DNA from: Haliotis asinina
Lineage: Eukaryota; Mollusca; Gastropoda; Lepetellida; Haliotidae
DNA: 64,000 nucleotides
Reading direction: 5' to 3'
Assembly: GCF_037392515.1 (NCBI RefSeq)
Contig: NC_090280.1
Coordinates: 19,222,001-19,286,000 of the forward strand
The notes beneath the pieces are model-generated. The model did no database searches and was not told where the DNA came from. It worked only from the letters and a program-made list of their open reading frames with translations. The position numbers were made by a program, and so were the translations under genes. This document shows, piece by piece, positions 58,401-64,000 of the stretch. Within the stretch, counting starts at the first letter, position 1. Every line of letters starts with the position of its first letter.

Positions 58401-60948
58401 TGTGGGTTCATCACTGAGTGGGTCGAGCTGTTTACTGGTTAGCAGGTAGCATTCTTTGGCAGCGTCATCAATGTCCTTGAACGGCATGGTTTTTACACTT
58501 GAGTTGATTTTTTTTTTGTGTACCTTTTTTCATGTACTCATCTGGTGCAGCTTGTCATTTCTCCATGGCTATATCGTGGTGTTTTCTTTCCACTTCTTCC
58601 TCAGCCATGCTCGACTCTTGTGATTTTGAAAACAGGTATTTGTTCCCGGAAAATGCCAGGGTGTTGACTAAATCCTCGCTGACCATCATAGTGATCATAG
58701 CCATCCTATATATATTTATATTACCTTGAACTATATTGATGTTACTTTAAACTATTTTCTGCTATGATTTATTCTTTTACGAGAATGCCATTGCCATACC
58801 CAAATTCATGATGAGCATGCCCATGTCTTGCAGGTCGAAATCAAGTTCTATCGTCGGCTGCTGGAGAACCATTTTTGTCAAACGAGTATAACGTACGGCT
58901 AAACCGGATAACACGGGTACATCATTAATGAATGTGTTTCCTTCAAACATTATGTATTTAATAAAATATATTTTTTCTTTAATATAATATGTGGCTTGAC
59001 CTCCAATTGTGGTTGTGCTTGGGGTTTGGTGCTGGTTGTAGTTTATTATACTCCATGAATAATGTTACCACTGGTGCGGCTGTGACACCTACACCGATCC
59101 ACTGGGTATAATTATTTTTGTCGTCTTTGGCTACAACACCTTTTTTAAGCAAAGACGACGCTTTTCGGATTTTTTTTCTTGGTGACTTGTGTCAGTGTTT
59201 CCTGCTCCTGCTGCCTTATCAGTGGTGCTGTAGTCACTGGCATATCCTGACCCATCTTGTATGCTATTATTATTACAACATACAGCTGATGGAGCTCAAA
59301 ACACGATCAATGAATGGATCTTTCTCAAGATCTTCCTGCAGGTAAAGTGGACGTATCTCGTCCAAGAAGCAAACTTCTTTGACAGGCATGTTTAGAAGTT
59401 GGTGAATCAGATAAGGACAAAACTGATTCACCAACTTCTAAACATACTGTCAAAGAAGTTTCTCATCCATAAAGTTTTGTCCTCATCTTGCATACAGCTT
59501 ATTGATCTCATCGTTTTTATCGTCCACCACCAATTGTCCAAGCAGTTCTTTACACTCCATTGTATAATGTAAAAAACGATTATAATACTAATAACAAATA
59601 TATCAAATACACACAAAACATAGCAATATGAAAGCTAAGTTACACAAGATTTCAAAACTTGGCACTTTATATAAAACTATAAACTGTCATTTCTTTTGGT
59701 TTGTGACCAGGACGTTGGGGGCCTGGGCAAAAAGTGGTAGATACACTAGCTGGGAAGACTTTTGTCAAAAGTGAGCCCGTTCCCCTATCACATATGCTAC
59801 TGACATCATAAACATGCTTGAGTTTGCATGTCAAAGCTGAATTTGTAAACAGTTTATGTCATGACAGATTTACAACAGCCGTACATATCTGCACCAGACA
59901 CAGCTATCACGGACAGGAGTGTTACGTTGTGTTGCTTCAGTGTCTTCGAATTTCGTGGTTTAAAAGACGTAGACGTGTTCATGAAATGGAGGAAGAACGG
60001 TTTACTTGTAAATGACACAAGAAAATGCAACATAACACAGAAGAGTCACACACGGGACTCCTGGGGACGATACCACAGAAGTACACTCACAGTCAGTGAC
60101 GCTTGCCCAGCCAAGGGACATAGCTTCCAATGTCAGCTTGTAATAGGACCAACGGCGATGTCAGGATGGAGCGAAGTGTATACACTTGTAAAGCAATGTG
60201 AGTATGCATTGACTATGATAATGAAAATCGGAAGTACGATAGTGTTAGAACAAGTACTGAGCGTGTCAGTAGAACATGTAAAATAAATATTCATGTCCAA
60301 ACCGTCCATTTAAAGGAAGTGACAGAGTTGATACCTGAATTATTCTATCCTGTACTAAGGCAACAAAGTGAATTAATTTCAAATGTGCGCTCACTGAATA
60401 AACGTAATGCAGATATACATGTTTTACATTTGGCTTGTTTCAGCTGGACCCATTACAAACTATACAGTAGTTCGTGAAGGTCGCAGTGCGTCTATCATTT
60501 GGAACATTCCTTTGGTTGAACATTTCTTTGTAATCGCCCCTGGAGATAGACTTCTCTTTGAAGTAAACTCTCCAGTTGTGTTCATCGTTAGTACCTACCT
60601 GTCGAGAGTCAGTGTGACAAAGATAACAACTTCAGCTGATGAAGTCATCATCCACTTCTGGTTACACAATGTAGCATCAGCGGATGCGGGAAAATACTAC
60701 TGTACCACATGGCGTTATGATCCCTTTCCCAATTGCTCTCACATCCTGTATGTACAGGGTAAGGGAATAGTTAAAAAGCTTAACTAAGAAAGCGGATATT
60801 ACTTATTTGTGAATAGTAGTGCCATCACTGGGTTTCATCTATCTATAGATATGTTTCTCACAGTTCTTTATCCGTTTACAGCACCGGAATCTGTTTTTTT
60901 TAGGACAGTTAAAACTAGATATTCTTATCCACTGACAGCATATATTCG

Positions 60949-60995
<47 letters not shown>

Positions 60996-63588
60996 CTTGC
61001 CTTATCTGACTCATACTTACTTGACTGCAATGCAAGAATCTGTATCGACAGAGTGTTTGGATGTTTGCAAAATCTGTTACATGTATGTCTTAGCTACATA
61101 CACAGTTTATGTTGTAACAGATTTCCAGCAGCCGTACATCGCTGCTCCAGAGACTGCACACATGGACAGGAATGTAAAGCTGTCTTGCTACAGTATCTTC
61201 GAACTTCACGGTCCGACTGATGTAAAGTTGACTGTGTCCATAAACTGGAGAAGGAACGGTCTTCTTCTAAATGACACAAAATATAACCTATCACAGGAGA
61301 GTCATGCCTGGCGCTTGTTGGGAAGATACCACAAAAGTACCGTCACTGTCAGTGACGTAAGCACGGTCTTGGGAGATAACTTCCAGTGTCAGGCTGTGGT
61401 AGGAGAGAGGGCAGTGTCAGGATGGAGTGAAAAGCATGTACTGCTCAAGCTGTGTGAGTACACATTGCTTATGGTATAGAAATTCGGAAGTAAGATAGTC
61501 TTAAGATAAGTATTGATGATAAAACCGGCCATTTCCAAGGAACTGATAATTTTTTAAAAAGAATTTCAAATGTGTAGCATTGTTTTATTGTGTACGTATT
61601 TACAGCATAAAGATTTGGCCTTCTTTTAATGGATTAAAGTAATACAGATATTCCTGCAATAATTGTGTTATTTCAGATGGGTCTTATGAAAAGTACACAG
61701 TAGTTCGTGACGGACAAAGTGTTTTGATTATTTGGAAGATACCATTGCTGGATGAGGACTTATATATGGCGGATCCTGGAGGTAGACTGCTGTTTGTAGT
61801 AAAATTTCCTAGGATCTATATCTCTAGTACCTACCTGACGAGAGTCAATATATCTGAAGTAACAACGTCAGTCAGTGCAGGCATCATCCACTTTTGGCTA
61901 CACAATGCAACATCAGAGGATGCGGGGGAATACTACTGTTCCACATGGCATGATAACCACATTCCCAAATGTCATCACATGTTGTACGTACAAGGTACGT
62001 ACACTAGTTCAAGTGCATCACGAGCGACTAACATATGTTTCTGCGACAGAATACAGTTTTCAGTGAAATCAGTGATACATAAGTTCGTATCAAGTCACTA
62101 TCCGAGCGTTTGCTGAAACCCTCTTTGCTTGTGTCCAGCTATAGCTATTCGAAGTTGTCTGACTGGACTTTCTGGTCCATCAATCACTTGATTGTCTGGT
62201 TTCCTTTCAGGCCACCGTTGCATGGCTATAATTCTATTGTGCAGCGTCAGGCAAAGAATACTTCAATATTTTTTTTCAGTCACCACTGATTTCTCTACGT
62301 CCAGTTACTATTTACCCCTTTACACCGAGCCCACGGTCCCTAGTGTGGTGATCTACCTTCAGTTGTTAACAATCTGTAGCCCATTTATACCTTGTATTGT
62401 CCTCTATAGATAAATTGTTTTAGGTATAGTTACTAGTTTTATATTCTCATCTGTGATATTCTAGTTGTTTTACTGTCCTTCGTTGACAGGTTTTATAAAA
62501 GGCATATATTTCATTTCAGTATTAAATGTTCTCGTCACTATATGGCTGAGGTATTGCCGATGTGATTGTCTGACTTCACATTCAGCTTGGTGCATAAATC
62601 ATATTACCCCAAACTAGAACACTTCCTTCTCTCGTAACTATTATCTTTAAATGAAAACGACAAGTCTGTCGAAATATAGCATATTTGAAGTAATCAGTCT
62701 ACATAGTAACATCACACAGAATCAGTAACGACAGATGTACTTGGCGCGATTAATAACGGACCGAATGCTTTATATGAATGCATTTGTAAAGAAAGGTTTC
62801 TCAGAAATCATGGAACTAAGAGGATCGTCGTGAGGCTTAATGTGTTCACAAACGTGACACATCGCAACGTGCAGACAAAGCGCTCAAAATGCGCAAGGAA
62901 ATGTCTGGTGTATAGACCAAACTCTGCCAGCTATGTCTCTGTGCTTCTGTACAATCGTTATTCGAGGTCACACAACTAGACTTTTCGGTCCATCAATCAC
63001 CTGATTGTCTGATTTGTTTACAGGCCGCCCACATTTTATGGCTACATTATTAATGTCAGACAAACATTGGTCCAGTCTTACCTTGTGAATGGAGGCTGCT
63101 TCCAGTAGGGCAGGACATGCTCACACTTCTTTGCGAACACCTTGTGTCATCACTGGTATTCCGGGATCCGTTCATGAATTTTTTTTCACCCATTTTTCCC
63201 TTTACACTAAATGGATTTGCTTTCCTAGAATAGTCAGGACACGGCGTTTGTTTTACTTTTTTATATTTAGAAATCTGATTTGACATTATGTGTTATTAAG
63301 GAAAACCCTCTCACCCAAGCATCAGCGTCGTTGTGAACACCGACATTGTCGTTTTGACATGTCAAACCAACTTTTCCATTGTACCCCTGCACCATGATCT
63401 TGCAACGATGTACACGTGGCAGAGAAACGGAAAAGAAATAGAGAATGGAGGCAGGATCCACGCTTCAGGACAAATCCTGACTATGATCGATGTAAGGAAA
63501 GAGGACCTGGTAAACTACTCGTGTCAAGCTACAGAGGAAGGTCTTGCATCCAACTGGAGTGATGCAGTCGATCTCCAGATACTAGCAA
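40349..63588 (+). CDS. Gene B: Ig-superfamily receptor, inverted paralogue (3' end outside)
   Basis: Seven phase-1 exons on the plus strand (signal peptide, then V-like, C, V-like, C, V-like, C) match gene A exons 1-7 one for one in order, length class and cysteine pattern. The chain is open from ATG 40349 to the donor after 63588. Further Ig, membrane and tail exons should lie beyond 64000 if the layout of gene A holds. Intron 2 is about 18.4 kb because of nested transposons. Both genes point away from each other, with 13.7 kb between their start codons. A role as a surface recognition receptor is inferred from domain content. Confidence 0.8.
40552..40800 (-). mobile_element. SINE family 3 copy in gene B intron 1
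   Basis: It starts GTGAGTGTGAGTTCAAATTTAATG and ends GTAGATTGCCACCAACTGAAGGTAGATCACCAT. A second, tail-only scrap of the same family lies at 40922-40980 (GTGAGTGAGCGAGTTCATATTTAACG). Confidence 0.7.
40983..41026. repeat. Pentanucleotide microsatellite (TGTAA)n
   Basis: Eight nearly perfect TGTAA units, with a looser set of the same motif at 40850-40915. It lies about 90 bases before gene B exon 2. Confidence 0.9.
41114..41458 (+). CDS. Gene B exon 2: V-like Ig domain 1
   Basis: A phase-1 exon of 345 bases between acceptor TCTCTATTAG and donor TTTG/GTGAGT. It starts GASIVYARRGETATLSW; the B-strand cysteine is again tryptophan. Then come FRITNYNTVTM, AGHYRCY and VPECGQTLVVF, with the F/G cysteine pair. 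Relative to gene A exon 2 it is shorter in the C'-D region. It is the membrane-distal domain. Confidence 0.9.
41465..44000. other. First part of gene B intron 2, unassigned
   Basis: I see no exon or named repeat in 2.5 kb. The frame at 42733-42945 has no domain. Confidence 0.5.
44000..44710 (-). pseudogene. Degraded coding region of unknown type
   Basis: Two overlapping minus-strand frames (44703-44464 and 44665-44321) and a third at 44238-44011 give a continuous-looking but frameshifted protein with motifs such as GEDKWMISPALGG and NDDKWTLLQSRMDWFLN. I do not recognise it. Because the window holds two Polinton remnants, a worn Polinton structural gene is one possibility, unproven. Confidence 0.3.
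45240..46090 (+). pseudogene. Worn ORF1 of LINE-2
   Basis: PLKLNPFAVAKGIQGIAGEV opens the frame, as in the copy at 33509. After the SINE, a C/H-rich segment that looks like zinc-knuckle remains and then RSDLLESYAAVAKS continue to about 46090. Several stops break it. Confidence 0.65.
45548..45826 (-). mobile_element. SINE family 1 copy inserted in LINE ORF1, 13-bp duplication
   Basis: A full copy (279 bases) is flanked by CTGTAGTGAGAAG at 45535-45547 and 45827-45839. On the plus strand it begins with five GTGA-type tail units and ends CACGGGT. It is younger than the LINE it interrupts. Confidence 0.93.
46409..47356 (+). pseudogene. AP-endonuclease domain of LINE-2 ORF2
   Basis: The long open stretch starts IVQWNCRGLRTNLHELQ near 46409 and reaches CLQETYLKQ, GGSSILVR, IIMGDINGHNPLWG and DDLCGSDHFP: all the AP-endonuclease landmarks in order (N, E, D-x-N, SDH). 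It then runs into the linker KPWFNDECKQARKARKK. It ends at a TAA (47354-47356), after which translation continues in the same element by frame change. The domain itself looks complete, but the ORF is broken. Confidence 0.85.
47450..48701 (+). pseudogene. Reverse transcriptase domain of LINE-2 ORF2
   Basis: Three frames cover the RT: finger motifs up to ATGADNIHYPEAL (47740), then FSPSWRDAIVVPIPKPG and NYRPISPSS (about 47825-47925), IFCDLEKAYDTTW (48110), and, after a stop at about 48218, GVPQGSILS (48283) and LFVDDFNISC (48377). The catalytic pair is intact as VDD, but a frameshift near 47790 and a stop near 48216 rule out activity. Confidence 0.85.
48895..49833 (+). CDS. LINE-3 ORF1: L1-like RNA-binding protein with 2A-like motif
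   Basis: 312 residues. Residues 1-47 are basic. Residues 48-62 are hydrophobic (CKLLLFLSLLTILTS), followed directly by NDIHQNPGPP at 63-72, which matches the 2A consensus D-V/I-E-x-N-P-G-P except for H in place of E. Residues 78-140 form a coiled coil (heptads of L, M and V). The rest resembles L1 ORF1p: an RRM-like domain (KNNVIFYHV, AKRIHS, RPILVTF, about 138-225) and a C-terminal domain (RVRDIRRKL...SALRYDKLIIDN, about 226-270). In L1 this protein trimerises and binds element RNA as a chaperone. If the 2A motif works, the ribosome would release the first 70 residues separately. ATG 48895 is the first start; one at 48961 is an alternative. Confidence 0.9.
   Translation: MGCDTSQHRSRIGCFHLTLISFMTRRARQKAAMFFHALHVPAGTGVACKLLLFLSLLTILTSNDIHQNPGPPKFNGAELLQEMRVMRLEMNERFDKLTASMGSMERELAAIVEENASLRNTVDILTNKVDFLENSVKKNNVIFYHVKETSGEKAEETLETVNSLLCDTMDIPGEEFAIDNAKRIHSQSSGPRPILVTFKDFQSKMIVLRASGKLKNSRISVSQDYTQRVRDIRRKLKTFMDQAREKGSFSALRYDKLIIDNKLYKLNETESKLDLVRTFPQQGGTRKLYPVFENRNRESKDVDADGESTDTL
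49834..53319 (+). CDS. LINE-3 ORF2: endonuclease and reverse transcriptase
   Basis: The frame opens right after the ORF1 TAA and stays open to 53319. Numbering from GTG 49879, the AP endonuclease spans about 1-240, with N7 (WNVEG), E34 (LVETW), GDFNAR at 147-152 and a worn STHMP at the SDH site. A linker follows. RT spans about 480-800 with PGKAPGFSGIPLEF, NYRPITLLEV, AFIDLKSAFDSV, GVRQGCQLSPFLF and the catalytic FADD at 747-750. A C-terminal zinc-like CPMC...HFCLVC lies near 1070-1090. There is no RNase H. No ATG lies between the ORF1 stop and the endonuclease start, so readthrough, reinitiation or non-AUG start is needed. The product would nick target DNA and copy element RNA there. Confidence 0.92.
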   Translation, partial: RGGQGKTYRRTDDQNVNCVIWNVEGLKKQLNNSDFISFINKYDCVSLVETWCSDGDNFNLPGYTQFSSTRDKSSGAIRNSGGILVLIRNTLAKYISYLPSESCNVLWLKVQIPGSNVVFYGVVYYSPAGSSQHAEENLFDLLLQDIEKYRSAQPHCDIILQGDFNARTGAGNHCDYIENDDAHYLPIDDDINYIEDTHLPRTSQDHVVNKRGHALLDFCMSTGLRICNGRIGSDQDHGRFTCFANSGSSVVDYVLCSERSFVLFEKFDVIYNEVESTHMPIAYSLKITKPEGYVNTTYDELQRVRYSWSDDQRGLYLDHWNRQRDSIAQDNFIYHIKCNNTQKAFTCFQEVLHHCVEPFKRQRFGTQPVVNRNNNNSWYDNECRAARAAARQALRELRDSNSEMNKDRYRESQKMYKELCKQKSANVFNNFVQILNSALLSKDSKLFWSYFKSFNTQRNNISCADWNEHFYSLFQGTNFADSEQDFYAFVFDFINSINDELIDSTVDNDFLDRIISHEEITEAINDMQPGKAPGFSGIPLEFYKYAPSVCYEMLRLLFNIILQTGNYPKEWTFGIIIPIYKKGDPNEPGNYRPITLLEVASKIFAKIICNRLSIWATRENTLAPEQAGFRKGFQTTDNIFVLDTVIYKYLSLHKGRLYCAFIDLKSAFDSVPRNGLLYKLWIGNVKGRVFRLIRNMYENVKSCVLVGNNCTQFFDCNFGVRQGCQLSPFLFSFFINDLVQFLEQDNQWSISIGMLQLFILLFADDIVVMDSTVKGLQKRLDKLSRYCDKWQLLVNLDKSKVIVFRKKGKLKTYERLYYNGQPVDIVSSYKYLGVHFSSSGKWYIAQKTLALQATKVIQCLKSKIYNFYNLPINMLCHIFDVKIRPVLLYGSEVWGFHPSPDVERVHDRFCKELLYLQRSVPNIVARGELGRHSLRVNCYVKIIKYWIRLLYQDDNVILKKVYSYQLSLANQGLSCWALKVKSLLFEYGFGEVWSKQDVGVINHFISSFKQRCIDIDKQRWFEDLHRYNKLTLYRSVKQEAGFEKYLSCISVKVYRIALTAFRCSGHRLFIEQGRKIGLAREERLCPMCIVRQIESEYHFCLVCPFYDSLRRSLIPAYYFTFPSETKFQQLLASKNVHVLSLLAKYVFLAVKLRSRFVLPNV
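53428..53660 (+). pseudogene. LINE-2 copy, resumed 3' part
   Basis: After the second target-site duplication the LINE-2 frame continues (KLDYGSIVCGGACQNNLKLL, GLRLCLGSFRTSP, SLYVEADEPSLNLRRIK). This is the post-RT region that LINE-1 also retains at 35330. It ends where a tRNA-derived SINE begins at 53662, so RNase H and the 3' end are missing here. Confidence 0.85.
53662..53802 (+). mobile_element. tRNA-derived SINE (family 4), best copy
   Basis: The head is close to a class II (Leu/Ser-like) tRNA: GTGGCTGAGCGGGCTAGG is an A-box region and GCGGGTTCGAATCCCGGAT a perfect B box, about 95 bases from start to end including a long variable region. It is followed by a tail of three TACTTTACTTTG-type units. 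The tail and the lack of a proper acceptor stem make a SINE more likely than a functional tRNA gene. Copies at 26968 and 39985 are worse preserved. Confidence 0.75.
53805..54034 (-). pseudogene. Short minus-strand ORF beside Polinton remnant B
   Basis: An uninterrupted 77-residue frame (KITDKASLPLDYAGEEDTSF is a typical stretch) ends within the SINE tail. I do not recognise it. Its position next to the capsid gene suggests a Polinton minor gene, but this is only positional. Confidence 0.3.
54030..55173 (+). pseudogene. Polinton remnant B: major capsid-like gene
   Basis: Pieces in alternating frames follow the expected order: PIGVNSVVTITNNLSKK (54037), LDGNDLNVPGMVRLVFTITL (about 54122), LEYELTFSYYDKVVHSAKG (about 54496), SYTIKNISLESDVVT (54555), and a terminal GITIQLTKKFQNKGKLKLYL (about 55062) ending at TAA 55171-55173. 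At least three frame breaks are present. In Maverick/Polinton elements this gene encodes a double jelly-roll capsid protein. The last 17 bases overlap the start of the packaging ATPase. Confidence 0.7.
55157..55660 (+). pseudogene. Polinton remnant B: packaging ATPase (A32/FtsK-like)
   Basis: A 167-residue open frame with Walker A GQTGCGKT at residues 22-29 and a worn Walker B (SIMFILDKC, about residues 95-103). It ends with DRDLFKECLKEIDVIPRK. Related Polinton ATPases are longer, to my knowledge, and the middle (KTKKRGKTQRLG) looks shifted or deleted, so I treat it as damaged although uninterrupted. In a working element it would drive DNA into the capsid. It starts inside the capsid gene's end, a compact arrangement typical of Polintons. 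Confidence 0.7.
55700..57800 (-). pseudogene. Polinton remnant B: family B DNA polymerase
   Basis: The minus strand carries, from 57800 downward, Rho-N/SAP-like repeats (GYSRLREPQSLRLL and ELGLMGYSYLRKDELV), the exonuclease start MFHNLRGYDSHLEY (57248), frameshifted continuations (TCIPNN, GLRSIESIQFLLSS), and the palm motif YMDMDSLLMEIQTDDVYEDM at about 56770. A C-terminal region with many stops runs to about 55860. The palm TDTD-type motif has methionine in place of threonine. It converges on the capsid and ATPase genes, as in remnant A, and is antisense to receptor gene B. Confidence 0.75.
58290..58715 (-). pseudogene. Polinton remnant B: minor ORF of unknown function
   Basis: Minus-strand translation from about 58710 reads MVSEDLVNTLAFSGNKYLFS, then MAEEEVERKHHDIAMEK up to a stop, and continues in other frames (PDEYMKKG, CYLLTSKQLDPLSDEP). 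I believe a similar small protein accompanies mollusc Polintons, from memory only. It is charged, probably helical, and broken by at least two frame changes. Confidence 0.5.
58780..59260 (-). pseudogene. Polinton remnant B: second minor ORF
   Basis: Minus-strand frames give DDKNNYTQWIGVGVTAAPVV near 59100 (a possible membrane segment) and MFEGNTFINDVPVLSGLAV at about 58953, followed by LTKMVLQQPTIELDFDLQDM. The segments are uninterrupted over 60-70 residues each. Product unknown; assigned to the Polinton by position and orientation. Confidence 0.45.
59371..59461. repeat. 40-bp near-perfect hairpin
   Basis: The left arm at 59371-59410 pairs with the right arm at 59423-59461 over 38 bases with one small mismatch (GC against one base), leaving a 12-base loop. 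It sits at the right edge of Polinton remnant B, so it might mark a rearranged terminus. It could also form a stable RNA hairpin if intron 2 of gene B is transcribed. Confidence 0.92.
59868..60197 (+). CDS. Gene B exon 3: C-type Ig domain 1
   Basis: A phase-1 exon of 330 bases (acceptor TCATGACAG, donor CAAT/GTGAGT). It starts DLQQPYISAPDTA and has two adjacent B-strand cysteines (VTLCC), C-strand KWRKNG, F-strand SFQC and SGWSEVYTLVKQ. Extra cysteines (RKCN and ACPA) are shared in part with gene A exon 3. The acceptor is preceded by little pyrimidine tract but matches the paralogue's position. Confidence 0.87.
60444..60758 (+). CDS. Gene B exon 4: V-like Ig domain 2
   Basis: A phase-1 exon of 315 bases (acceptor GCTTGTTTCAG, donor ACAGG/GTAAGG). 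It starts GPITNYTVVREGRSA; the B-strand position reads SIIWNI with no cysteine. The F strand is DAGKYYC and the G-strand cysteine is FPNCSHILYV. It is the same length as gene A exon 4, its counterpart. Confidence 0.9.
60951..60993. repeat. (CA)n microsatellite
   Basis: About 20 CA units in gene B intron 4. Frames across it are artefacts. Confidence 0.95.
61121..61453 (+). CDS. Gene B exon 5: C-type Ig domain 2
   Basis: A phase-1 exon of 333 bases (acceptor GTTGTAACAG, donor CTGT/GTGAGT). It has DFQQPYIAAPETAHMDR, B-strand VKLSCY, C-strand NWRRNG, F-strand NFQC and SGWSEKHVLLK. Canonical cysteines are present, with N-glycosylation sequons after the C strand. It is the counterpart of gene A exon 5; the acceptor region TTGTAACAG/AT is also conserved. 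Confidence 0.9.
61677..61994 (+). CDS. Gene B exon 6: V-like Ig domain 3
   Basis: A phase-1 exon of 318 bases (acceptor TGTTATTTCAG, donor CAAG/GTACGT). It starts GSYEKYTVVRDGQS; the B strand reads VLIIWKI without cysteine. EDAGEYYC and IPKCHHMLYV supply the F/G pair. Length is identical to gene A exon 6. The extra cysteine of gene A exon 6 is absent here. Confidence 0.9.
62290..62585 (+). mobile_element. SINE family 3 copy in gene B intron 6
   Basis: It reads CACGGTCCCTAGTGTGGTG, ATCTACCTTCAGTTGTTAAC, then TCTCGTCACTATATGGCTGA and GTATTGCCGATGTGATTG. It is the same orientation and layout as 38440-38745, with a worn tail. Confidence 0.7.
63301..63588 (+). CDS. Gene B exon 7: C-type Ig domain 3
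   Basis: A phase-1 exon of 288 bases (acceptor GTGTTATTAAG, donor CAA/GTAAGG). It encodes KPSHPSISVVVNTDIVVLTC (B-strand cysteine), then TWQRNG, NYSC and SNWSDAVDLQILA. The acceptor tract is poor in pyrimidines, but the only in-frame stop just upstream and the phase both favour it. Gene A exon 7 is closely similar from the ISxVVN region onward. Gene B continues past the right edge of the window. Confidence 0.82.
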
Positions 63589-63599
63589 GTAAGGGCAAG

Positions 63600-63885
63600 A
63601 AACAGGCAGATCACAGAACACGATTGTAGTTGATATTGCAAATGTCCCATCATGTCCACAACGGTGTAGATCCTCATTGATAAGTATTATGTTCTTTGAT
63701 GCTCACGCATGGTGTAATTGAGCGTCAACAGAATTCAGAATAAATGCAATCCGGTTAGAAATTTAAACTATTTTGACTTAAGCCAACCCACTGCACTTGG
63801 ACAAGTTCTCATTTATGATGTTTAAAGGGGACAAAGTCACATAAAACAGTTTTGACAATGTTGTTAGAAGAAGTAACTATGCTTC
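63600..63885. other. Start of gene B intron 7
   Basis: Nothing is recognisable up to the transposon-like end at 63889. Confidence 0.5.
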
Positions 63886-63888
63886 ATA

Positions 63889-64000
63889 CGAGGGCTAGTC
63901 AAAAAGTTCTAAGTAACAGGTTCTTGAAGCACACTGGGGTATACATATATACGAGTACAACGTGAGAGATGTTGAGGGCTGGAGTTCTGATTTTACATGA
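63889..64000 (+). mobile_element. Possible mariner-type transposon left end
   Basis: CGAGGGCTAGTCAAAAAGTT after a TA dinucleotide resembles the terminal inverted repeat of many mariner-family elements. The rest lies outside the window, so this is only a suggestion. Confidence 0.35.

Noticed and set aside
60951..60993. CRISPR-like or other functional array
   Set aside because: A plain dinucleotide microsatellite in a eukaryotic intron.

Overview
The window looks like nuclear DNA of a marine gastropod, most likely an abalone (Haliotis). Coding capacity sits in short, phase-1, intron-separated exons in AT-rich DNA. The 270-bp interspersed repeat with a GTGAGTGAGT end and the CTCACTCAC-tailed, tRNA-derived SINEs are, to my knowledge, very common in abalone sequence. 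The species call is an inference from repeats, not a database match.

The backbone is a pair of paralogous immunoglobulin-superfamily receptor genes arranged head to head. Gene A (minus strand, 26608 down to 7785) can be assembled completely: signal-peptide exon, eight Ig-domain exons, a transmembrane exon and one large cytoplasmic exon. All ten splice junctions are phase 1, and the sum is an open 1153-residue protein. Gene B (plus strand, 40349 to 63588 and beyond the window) repeats the first seven exons in the same order. The ectodomain alternates an unusual V-like domain, which lacks the B-strand cysteine and carries a conserved F/G-strand cysteine pair, with a canonical two-cysteine domain that ends in a W-S-E/D motif. 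Gene A's tail ends in a YxxL-x8-YxxL pair with ITAM spacing. The pair is a plausible, apparently undescribed, invertebrate activating-receptor family.

Layout. 1-7.3 kb: SINEs, a degenerate repeat belt and a 21-bp minisatellite. 7.4-20.0 kb: gene A exons 11 to 2. 20-26.5 kb: gene A intron 1, holding a decayed Maverick/Polinton (B-type DNA polymerase on plus, capsid-gene tail on minus) and a LINE scrap. 26.6-40.3 kb: the intergenic space between the divergent genes, with a decayed Tc1, a LINE that has lost its reverse transcriptase, and a young Tc1 (1296 bp) inside that LINE. 40.3-41.5 kb: gene B exons 1-2. 41.5-59.9 kb: gene B intron 2, containing a second I-like LINE split by a nearly intact 4.65-kb LINE, and a second decayed Polinton (capsid and packaging ATPase on plus; polymerase and a minor ORF on minus). 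59.9-63.6 kb: gene B exons 3-7.

The intact LINE (48759 to about 53412) has ORF1 and ORF2 in one frame separated by a single TAA with no intervening ATG, a 2A-like motif in ORF1, and a 3' end (TAAACTCACTCAC) matching the tails of SINE families in the window. It may be the kind of element that mobilises those SINEs.
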